Source: Pseudomonadota bacterium (lineage in GTDB: Bacteria; Pseudomonadota; Gammaproteobacteria; Burkholderiales; Rhodocyclaceae). From it: 5,464 nt of DNA. A model generated the notes under the pieces. It did no database searches. It was not told the DNA's origin and saw only the letters and a program-made list of their open reading frames with translations. The position numbers and the translations under genes were made by a program. Below are positions 1 to 4,727 of this stretch, piece after piece. Each line of letters begins with the position of its first letter. Within the stretch, counting starts at the first letter, position 1. The stretch lies in contig JAUPVD010000448.1 of assembly GCA_030917225.1 (NCBI GenBank), positions 1 through 5,464 on the forward strand, given 5' to 3'.

Positions 1-1
1 A

Positions 2-61
2 GGCTGTCCCTGGCCGCAGAAGCGATGCCTGTGCGATTTCGTCGAGGACTGCCACAACTAG
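2..61 (+). CDS. C-terminal end of an unidentified cysteine-rich protein (5' end outside window)
   Basis: The frame opening at base 2 reads GCPWPQKRCLCDFVEDCHN and stops with TAG at 59-61. It has four cysteines in 19 residues (C2, C9, C11, C17 of the visible part), one CxC pair and a final histidine. That pattern would suit a metal- or Fe-S-binding tail, but this is inference. The stop lies 25 bases before a REP doublet, where a gene end is expected. Other frames through these 60 bases give less protein-like sequence. The family is not recognised, and the piece is too short to exclude a chance open frame. Confidence 0.4.
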   Translation, partial: GCPWPQKRCLCDFVEDCHN

Positions 62-86
62 GAAAATTCTGATCAAGTCGAAATTT

Positions 87-153
87 GTCATTCCGGCGAA
101 AGCCGGAATCCAGAAAAATCAACACACTGGACACCGGTTTCCGCCGGTGTGAC
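87..153. repeat. REP doublet: two 27-bp inverted palindromic arms
   Basis: Left arm 87-113 starts GTCATTCCGGCG and ends TCCAG. Right arm 127-153 is its inverted copy, starting CTGGA and ending TGAC, with a 13-bp A-rich spacer between them. Each arm folds by itself: TTCCGG pairs with CCGGAA around 91-108, and CACCGG pairs with CCGGTG around 132-149. Aligned in the same orientation the arms match at 21 of 27 positions. Four of the six differences fall in paired stem positions and keep pairing (TT..AA in one, CA..TG in the other). The layout fits the REP/BIME class common between genes in proteobacteria, which are mobilised by TnpA-REP transposases. No transposase gene is in the window. Confidence 0.85.
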
Positions 154-176
154 GGACATAATCAGCGTGTCTCTAG

Positions 177-287
177 AAGATCAAGGTCATCAAGGATATT
201 GCTGCAGCAGCAGTCGGCATCACCATCCTGATGTGGTTTCTGGTGTTTGCGGTCGAGGTGGCGAGACTTTTCGGGCTCACCTGGTGA
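177..287 (+). pseudogene. Possible remnant of a small single-span membrane protein lacking a start codon
   Basis: After a TAG at 174-176 the frame reads KIKVIKDIAAAAVG, then ITILMWFLVFAVEVARLFGL, then TW and a TGA at 285-287. It has a basic amino end, a hydrophobic stretch of about 25 residues and a short tail, as in a small inner-membrane protein. Codons are mostly G/C-ending. No ATG, GTG or TTG lies between the TAG and the internal ATG at 231, which would leave only 18 residues. No Shine-Dalgarno site is seen. The TAG sits exactly where an initiator would be expected, 21 bases after the REP doublet. It could be a decayed gene, a gene with a rare ATT/ATC start, or chance. The overlapping upstream extension of the HD-gene frame (149-331) looks non-coding. 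Confidence 0.3.
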
Positions 288-292
288 GCCTG
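274..292. repeat. Small palindrome, copy 1, upstream of the HD gene
   Basis: GGCTCAC (274-280) and GTGAGCC (284-290) form a perfect 7-bp stem with a CTG loop, followed by TG. The palindrome overlaps the TGA at 285-287 of the small membrane-helix frame and sits 40 bases before the HD-gene start. No T-run follows on either strand, so it is not a standard intrinsic terminator. A near-identical copy lies after the HD gene at 922-940. Confidence 0.6.
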
Positions 293-322
293 TTGCGAGT
301 AACGATGGGCCACCTGAAGAAT

Positions 323-327
323 GAGGT
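323..327 (+). promoter_or_regulatory. Shine-Dalgarno site that decides the HD-gene start
   Basis: GAGGT lies 4 bases before the ATG at 332. The alternative in-frame ATG at 305 has no comparable purine-rich site. Family homology also begins only after 332. Confidence 0.65.
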
Positions 328-331
328 CGAC

Positions 332-916
332 ATGCCATCCAGTTCCAGCCCCGGCAGCGCTTTTGATTCCCGCGCTGTCTATGTATCCACTTTTCTCGGC
401 AATCGCTTCTATCTGCTCGCACCGCACATCGACGATGTGGCCATCGAAGACATTGCGCACGGCCTTGCTTTCCAGTGCCGCTTCAACGGACAGACGCAGC
501 ATTTCTATTCGGTCGCCCAGCACAGCCTGATGGTCGCTGGCCTGGTGCCACGTCGTCTGGCGTTGGCCGCCCTGCTGCACGATGCCGCCGAGGCTTACCT
601 CGGTGACATGGTGAAGCCGCTCAAGAGCCTGTTTCCAGATTTCTCCCGGATCGAGACAGAGGTCATGGCCATCATCGGTGCGCGCTTTGGGGTCGCCGGC
701 TTCGATGATCGCTTGATCAAGCGCGCCGACCTGATCGCGCTGGCGACCGAAAAGCGCGACCTGATGCCGCATTCGTCCGAGGCCTGGCAGAGCCTGGGCG
801 GCATTGCACCCCTGCCGGCGCGCATCAAACCGCTATCCCCGCCGGTGGCGAAGCAGCTATTTCTGTTGGAATTCCAGCGCCTGGCCGGTATCGGGACGAC
901 CGGTGTTGCCGCATGA
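332..916 (+). CDS. HD-domain phosphohydrolase, YfbR-like (probable nucleotidase)
   Basis: This is a 194-residue soluble protein of the HD metal-dependent phosphohydrolase superfamily. It most resembles the COG1896/YfbR branch, whose E. coli member is a 5'-deoxynucleotidase acting on dNMPs. The metal-binding set is complete: H64 in VAQHS, H83-D84 in LLHDAAEAYLGD, and D133 in KRADLIALATEKRDLM. Before it stands the family's amino block, TFLGNRFYLLAP then IEDIAHGLAFQCRFNG (residues 20-53). ATG 332 is chosen because of the GAGGT site and the family length; the open frame reaches back to 149, but residues coded there are Ser/His/Cys-rich and unlike any protein. The gene stands alone on the + strand between two copies of a small palindrome. 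The substrate is inferred from the family; other HD nucleotidase or dNTPase activities are possible. Confidence 0.88.
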   Translation: MPSSSSPGSAFDSRAVYVSTFLGNRFYLLAPHIDDVAIEDIAHGLAFQCRFNGQTQHFYSVAQHSLMVAGLVPRRLALAALLHDAAEAYLGDMVKPLKSLFPDFSRIETEVMAIIGARFGVAGFDDRLIKRADLIALATEKRDLMPHSSEAWQSLGGIAPLPARIKPLSPPVAKQLFLLEFQRLAGIGTTGVAA

Positions 917-921
917 GGGGT

Positions 922-940
922 GGCTCATGTGTTGAGCCTG
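922..940. repeat. Small palindrome, copy 2, downstream of the HD gene
   Basis: GGCTCA (922-927) and TGAGCC (933-938) make a 6-bp stem with a TGTGT loop, followed by TG. It starts 5 bases after the HD-gene stop. Against the copy at 274-292 it matches at 16 of 19 bases, with all differences in the loop region. It has no T-tract, so a transcript-end or 3'-protection role is possible but not shown. Confidence 0.55.
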
Positions 941-972
941 CGGGTGCCGATACTGGTGCCACTACCTCTCAT

Positions 973-977
973 GGAGA
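973..977 (+). promoter_or_regulatory. Shine-Dalgarno site of the 53-codon gene
   Basis: GGAGA lies 6 bases before the ATG at 984. It is a near-consensus site and the main reason for calling the short gene that follows. Confidence 0.5.
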
Positions 978-983
978 ACGCAG

Positions 984-1145
984 ATGTTTGATCGAATCCA
1001 GCACATCTTCGAGCGCCTGGTTGGCGCCCCGGCCACCGTTACCGTGCCTCTGGCCGCTTTCTACCCGAAGGCGCGCTTGCCCGAGCATGCAGCGCGCCCG
1101 GCCTGCTGGCGCCGGCACAAGCGCGTGACTGTCTGGCGCGGCTAA
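984..1145 (+). CDS. Small basic hypothetical protein (53 aa)
   Basis: The frame encodes 53 residues, beginning MFDRIQHIFERLVGAPATV and ending RRHKRVTVWRG. It has an amphipathic amino segment (residues 1-14), a Pro/Ala-rich middle and a strongly basic tail with one Cys-Trp pair (residues 42-43). There is no signal peptide or membrane span. Support comes from the GGAGA site, about 80% G/C at third positions, and an end that meets the convergent regulator gene exactly. The other frame over the same bases (913-1128, starting at an ATGA overlap with the HD stop) has Ser/Arg-rich shadow composition and is rejected. The family is not recognised; a small cytosolic nucleic-acid- or membrane-surface-binding protein would fit but is inference. 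Confidence 0.5.
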   Translation: MFDRIQHIFERLVGAPATVTVPLAAFYPKARLPEHAARPACWRRHKRVTVWRG

Positions 1146-1157
1146 GCCTGCTGCGCC
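1135..1157. terminator. Weak candidate hairpin at the convergent gene ends
   Basis: GGCGC (1135-1139) pairs with GCGCC (1153-1157), and inside it GGC (1140-1142) pairs with GCC (1146-1148) around TAA. TGCT is bulged out on one side. It spans both stop codons and could slow polymerase from either direction. There is no U-tract on either strand, so it is at best a non-classical, perhaps Rho-assisted, end. Confidence 0.25.
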
Positions 1158-2116
1158 TTCAGGCCGGCTTCGAGAATCGCCACCAGGCGCTGGCGCAGCG
1201 AGGCCGGCCCGAGTACCTGCACTTCCGGCACATGGCGAAGGACATCCATCAGCAGTTCCGGTTCGGCGCTGTAGGGGATTTCCATCACGTAGCTGCCATC
1301 GGGCTCGAAGTGCGTCTTCTGCTGCGGATGCCATTCTTCAGCCGCCACCCAGCGGGCGCGCTCCGGGGTAAAACGCAGCGTCGCCCACTGCACCTTCCTG
1401 CCGCCGAAAATGCCGTAGCCGGCGCCGAGTACCGCATCCAGATCGCGGTCGGCGATGCTCTTCGCCTTTTTGTCGCTGACGCCGGCGTGGCGAATGGCGT
1501 CCACCGCAAAGCTGCGGATGTCCTTGCGCAAGTGGCACCAGGCGTCGAGATACCAGTTGTCGCGGTAGTAGACGAGGCGTTGCGGTGACACTTCCCTCTT
1601 TACTTCCTCGCCACTCTTCCGGTTGAAGTGGCGGAGCAGCAGGCGCTTGCGGTTGAGCAGGGCGCTGGCCAGCACCTCGAAGTAGCGCAGGTCCATCCGG
1701 CGCTTGGCGGCATGCAGGATGCGGATGCGCTGCGCCACTTCCTCCGGGGCGTCATCGTGGCTGCCGAGCAGCGATTTCAGGCGCGCCAGCAGCGGGGCGA
1801 TGTGTGGCCCGAGCAGGCCGGGCTGCACTTCTTCCAGCAGGTGCTGCATGGTCAGCAGCGCGTGGATTTCGGAAGCGTTGAACCACAGCCCCGGCAGTTC
1901 GTAGCGCGGTGCGTAGCGATCCGGGGTGTCGAAGCGATAGCCGCCGGCCTCGCGGTCGAAAACGATCGGCGCGTTGAGCCGTTCGCGCAGGTACTGCAGG
2001 TCGCGCTTCAGCGTCGCGCGCGAGATGCCGAGTTCGTCCTGTAGCTGCACGAAGGTGGCGAAGCGCCGCTCGTTGAGCAGTTGGTCGATGCGGTAGAAGC
2101 GTTCGGTGCGGTCCAT
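1142..2116 (-). CDS. WYL-domain transcriptional regulator with HTH
   Basis: The product has 324 residues. An amino-terminal winged HTH (about residues 5-48) includes FVQLQDELGISRATLKRDL. A WYL domain (about 150-212) carries the signature NWYLDAW at 187-193 followed by the conserved R201 and F203 of IRSFAVDAI. A carboxy-terminal WCX-type region (about 240-320) completes the YafY/PafC-like layout. Such proteins bind DNA and are thought to sense nucleic-acid or small ligands through the WYL fold; several control DNA-damage or defence genes. The start is M at 2116, since MDRTERFYRIDQLL opens the family; the Pro/His-rich upstream extension to 2209 is read-through of the preceding gene's frame. The start is only 7 nt after the stop of the membrane-protein gene and has no clear Shine-Dalgarno site, so translational coupling is likely. 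It may regulate its own operon. Confidence 0.9.
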   Translation of the reverse strand: MDRTERFYRIDQLLNERRFATFVQLQDELGISRATLKRDLQYLRERLNAPIVFDREAGGYRFDTPDRYAPRYELPGLWFNASEIHALLTMQHLLEEVQPGLLGPHIAPLLARLKSLLGSHDDAPEEVAQRIRILHAAKRRMDLRYFEVLASALLNRKRLLLRHFNRKSGEEVKREVSPQRLVYYRDNWYLDAWCHLRKDIRSFAVDAIRHAGVSDKKAKSIADRDLDAVLGAGYGIFGGRKVQWATLRFTPERARWVAAEEWHPQQKTHFEPDGSYVMEIPYSAEPELLMDVLRHVPEVQVLGPASLRQRLVAILEAGLKAQQA

Positions 2117-2123
2117 CGGCAGG

Positions 2124-4175
2124 TCAGTGGCCCGTGCCTTCGGCGGGTGGTGCGCCGGGTGGTGCGGTGGTCGATTCGGCCGGGGCGGAAACGAAGCTGC
2201 GTGGATCATTGTTCAGTCGCTGCCAGAGCGTGCGCAGCAATCCGCGCGTTTGCGTGAAAGCCACCTCGCGCGCGCGCAGCGACATCCACAGCGCCAGTGC
2301 AAAGCTGACGCTGAGGTTGATAAAGCCGATCAGCAGCACGCCCAGCCCACCCCAGGCAAGGGTGATAAGCGGCAGGTCGAAGCGGAAGGCGGTGAGCGCA
2401 TAGCCAAGGTTGGCCGAGGAGAAGGCAATGTGGCGGATGTCGATCGGTAGGCCGAGGATCATGCCGACGGTGCCGGCGGTGCCGAGCATGCAGCCGAACA
2501 GGAAGTTGCCGGAAAGGCCGCCGAGGTTGGCGTCGATGTAGTTGCCGAAGCGCGTTGCCCGCTCACGGCCGGCCAGCACGCCCAGCCAGCGCAGTTGCGC
2601 CACGCGCTCGCCGATACGGGAGTAGCTGGCCAGATTGTCGAAATAGCCGGAGATGATGCCCGAGAAAAACAGGAAGACGCCGGCAATCGCCGCATGCGGC
2701 AAGGCCCAGCCGAGCGGGTCCAGGTCGCCGATCAGGTGCGCGCCCTTGCCGGGGTCGAGCATCGGGTCGCCGCTGATGCGTACCCAGGCAAATCCGATGA
2801 GCATGGCCACCGGCAAGGCGATGGCCACGTTGCCGATGATCGCGGCGATCTGGCTGCGCGTCACCGCTGCGATCAGGTCGACCAGCCGGTCGAGTTCCTG
2901 CTGCTTGCCGTTTTCGGCCTCACCCAGATAGCTGGCAATGGTCTGCGCCGTCATCGCCGGCTGCTTGGTGGCGATGGTCAGGTGCAGCATGTAGATCAGC
3001 GCAAAGCCGAGGCCGTAGATCATGCTGTAGAGGAAGGCGTAGCCGATCGGCGCGAGGTCGAGCTTGGAGGTAAAGATCTTGAGCAGCGCCAGCACGGCAA
3101 TGATGGCCCCCGCGCCCATCGCCGATCGCCACATGCCGTAATAGGCCGAGCGCGATTCGGTGATGTAGTGCTCGCCCGACTTCGCCGCGTTGTCGGTGAC
3201 GCGCAGCGCCAGCAGCCCGATGCCGCGCGACACATGCTGACGGATGCTGTTGCGCTGATTCTCGGCGCGCACCGTCTGCCGGACGAGGTTGCTCCATTGC
3301 TCGATGGCAATGGTTTCGCCGCCATCGCGCCAGTGCGATCCGAGCAGCGTGGCCAGCACTTCCAGCCGCGACAGGCACTGGTAGGCCCGCCGCAGCGTGA
3401 AGCTGAGCGACAGGCTGGTGCCGACGCGCTGGGCGGCGCGGTGCGCGCGGTTGATCAGGTCTTGGCACTGGTCGATCAGCACCAGCAGGTGCTTTTCGTC
3501 ATCCTGCGGGCGCTCGCCGTTGTCGTGGGCGGCGTGCAGCGCATTGGCGTAGCGCTGCGCTTCCCCCGCCACGGCGCGGAAAGCCGGCGCCTGATCGGCC
3601 AGCGTGCCGCCGAGACGGAGCAGGTCCTGCTGAACATCCAGTCCGCTGATCCGGTAGGCCAGCACCAGCATTGCCTCGATGAACTGGTCGACGAGGCGCC
3701 GCCGCTCGTGTTCGCCCAGCTCTCCGGCAGGGACCAGCTGGTGCCAGAAGCGGATCGAGTTCTCGATCGGAATTTCGCCCAGCCAGACCCAATCGTCCTT
3801 GTGGTTGAGCACGATGTGCAGGCAGTCGCGGAACTCGCCGGTGTTCTGGATCTCCGGCAGCAGGCGGTGACTGACGATGCGCATCAGCTCCGAGAAGAAA
3901 CCCGTGGGCGGCAGGATGCCGCTGTCGGTGAGGTAGCTGACCATCGCCCGCGTGGAAATCAGCTTGGCAAATGCTTCGCGCAGCCCCTGCCGCAGTCCCT
4001 CGTCGGCATCCAGCAGATCAAGCAGCGCCAGATGATTGGCAATGGCGCTGGCGGAATCGTCGGCGCGCTTGGGCCGCATGACCGCATAGATTTCGGTGAA
4101 CAGGCGCAACGGGTCGCCGTGGTCGCGGTAGTCGGCGATGGCGTTGCTGTAGCGCAGGCTGGGAAACTGGATCAT
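2124..4175 (-). CDS. Polytopic membrane protein of the PF10136 'site-specific recombinase' family
   Basis: This 683-residue protein matches the family named SpecificRecomb (PF10136/COG4389, including neisserial Gcr), mostly beta- and gammaproteobacterial and usually about this length. Residues 1-340 are helical and soluble-looking (for example HLALLDLLDADEGLRQGL at 48-65). About six hydrophobic segments follow, near 353-369, 377-399, 443-465, 489-511, 555-577 and 600-630. Family-like blocks are IATKQPAMTAQTIASYL (401-417) and RHIAFSSANLGYAL (581-594). The tail is Pro/Ala-rich and likely disordered. I see no tyrosine- or serine-recombinase catalytic set, so the family name should not be read as a proven function; an inner-membrane role is likelier. 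M at 4175 is chosen because it is 4 nt after the lipoprotein stop; codons upstream to 4499 overlap the lipoprotein gene out of frame. Confidence 0.85.
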   Translation of the reverse strand: MIQFPSLRYSNAIADYRDHGDPLRLFTEIYAVMRPKRADDSASAIANHLALLDLLDADEGLRQGLREAFAKLISTRAMVSYLTDSGILPPTGFFSELMRIVSHRLLPEIQNTGEFRDCLHIVLNHKDDWVWLGEIPIENSIRFWHQLVPAGELGEHERRRLVDQFIEAMLVLAYRISGLDVQQDLLRLGGTLADQAPAFRAVAGEAQRYANALHAAHDNGERPQDDEKHLLVLIDQCQDLINRAHRAAQRVGTSLSLSFTLRRAYQCLSRLEVLATLLGSHWRDGGETIAIEQWSNLVRQTVRAENQRNSIRQHVSRGIGLLALRVTDNAAKSGEHYITESRSAYYGMWRSAMGAGAIIAVLALLKIFTSKLDLAPIGYAFLYSMIYGLGFALIYMLHLTIATKQPAMTAQTIASYLGEAENGKQQELDRLVDLIAAVTRSQIAAIIGNVAIALPVAMLIGFAWVRISGDPMLDPGKGAHLIGDLDPLGWALPHAAIAGVFLFFSGIISGYFDNLASYSRIGERVAQLRWLGVLAGRERATRFGNYIDANLGGLSGNFLFGCMLGTAGTVGMILGLPIDIRHIAFSSANLGYALTAFRFDLPLITLAWGGLGVLLIGFINLSVSFALALWMSLRAREVAFTQTRGLLRTLWQRLNNDPRSFVSAPAESTTAPPGAPPAEGTGH

Positions 4176-4179
4176 GGGC

Positions 4180-4665
4180 TCAATCGAAATAGCTGCGCGC
4201 AGCGTCGAAACGCGGCGAGAAATAGCTGCTGGAGAGTCGGTCGATGCGTACCCGGCCGCTGGCGGCCGAGGGAGCGTGCACGAAGCGGCCTTCGCCGATG
4301 TAGATGCCGACATGCGAATACGGACGGTTGGAGGTATTGAAGAAGACCAGATCGCCCGGTGCCAATGACCGCTTGTCGACCGCACGGCCGCTTCTGGCAA
4401 TGTCGGCGGCGCTGCCAGCGACGCGCAAGCCGGCTGCCTGGTTGAAGATGTAGGCGACCATGCCGCTGCAGTCCAGCCCGGCCTCGGGGTTCTTGCCACC
4501 GAAACGGTAGCCGGTATCGAGCAGCGACAATGCGTACATCACCACCTCGCGCCCCTGCTCGCTGCCGGGCCGGTCAGCGTTGGCTGGCGGCGGCGATTTT
4601 GGCAGGCTGCCGCAGGCGGCCAGCAGCATGGTTGGCAGGGCGATGAGAAAGCTTCTTCGGTGCAT
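4180..4665 (-). CDS. NlpC/P60-family lipoprotein, probable peptidoglycan endopeptidase
   Basis: This 161-residue protein is a secreted lipoprotein. It has basic MHRRS, a hydrophobic core and the lipobox LAAC with Cys18, then Gly-Ser, so sorting to the outer membrane is expected. After a short Pro-rich linker, one NlpC/P60 domain (about 40-161) carries the catalytic Cys66 in LDCSGMV, His118 in SHVGIYIG and third polar residue His130 in FVHAPS. Enzymes of this family (Spr/MepS, NlpC type) cut peptide stems or cross-links in peptidoglycan. No SH3 or LysM domain is present, so it is a minimal form. It heads a three-gene operon with the membrane protein and WYL regulator. The start at 4665 gives a complete signal peptide; the Arg-rich extension to 4908 lies antisense to the dehydrogenase and is rejected. 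Confidence 0.92.
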   Translation of the reverse strand: MHRRSFLIALPTMLLAACGSLPKSPPPANADRPGSEQGREVVMYALSLLDTGYRFGGKNPEAGLDCSGMVAYIFNQAAGLRVAGSAADIARSGRAVDKRSLAPGDLVFFNTSNRPYSHVGIYIGEGRFVHAPSAASGRVRIDRLSSSYFSPRFDAARSYFD

Positions 4666-4672
4666 GGGCGCA

Positions 4673-4680
4673 AGTATAAA
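4673..4680. promoter_or_regulatory. Possible bidirectional -10 region between the divergent genes
   Basis: AGTATAAA reads as TATAAA on the + strand (4675-4680) and TATACT on the - strand (4678 down to 4673). Each is one base off the sigma-70 -10 consensus. Neither has a good -35 at 16-18 bp. Rightward transcription would give a leader of about 40 nt before the dehydrogenase. Leftward transcription would begin within a base or two of the lipoprotein ATG, giving a leaderless or nearly leaderless message. Confidence 0.4.
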
Positions 4681-4699
4681 CTGCCATTTTTGATCTTCC

Positions 4700-4713
4700 G
4701 ATGACTGATGACT
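4700..4713. repeat. Tandem GATGACT x2 in the divergent intergenic region
   Basis: GATGACT occurs at 4700-4706 and again at 4707-4713, followed by GA. It lies between the possible -10 patch and the Shine-Dalgarno site (GAGGG, 4714-4718) of the dehydrogenase. Seven-base spacing does not match a full helical turn, so it may be chance or part of an operator. Confidence 0.4.
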
Positions 4714-4727
4714 GAGGGTGCATTGCC

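Noticed and set aside
197..212. GCTGCAGCAGCAG run as a microsatellite
   Set aside because: It is only about four GCA units, codes for four alanines in the small frame, and is expected in GC-rich DNA.
274..290. Palindrome read as a rho-independent terminator of the small membrane-helix frame
   Set aside because: The stem is good but no T-run follows on either strand, so it is kept only as a repeat.
149..331. Upstream extension of the HD-gene frame (start at 149 or 305)
   Set aside because: The extension begins inside the REP right arm and codes for Ser/His/Cys-rich sequence without family similarity. The GAGGT site and homology favour the start at 332.
913..1128. A 71-codon frame whose ATG overlaps the HD-gene stop (ATGA)
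   Set aside because: The overlap suggests coupling, but the Ser/Arg/Pro-rich product looks like an out-of-frame shadow of the 984-1145 frame, which has better codon use and a ribosome site.
2117..2209. Amino extension of the WYL regulator to a start at 2209
   Set aside because: The Pro/His-rich 31 residues overlap the 3' end of the preceding gene out of frame, and the family's usual opening MDRTERFYRIDQLL begins at 2116.
2595..4340. A 581-codon open frame on the + strand opposite the PF10136 membrane-protein gene
   Set aside because: It is the antisense shadow of a GC-rich gene. Its composition (Arg/Gln/Asp/Val-rich, no domain) is typical of such shadows, and the - strand frame has recognisable family blocks and membrane segments.
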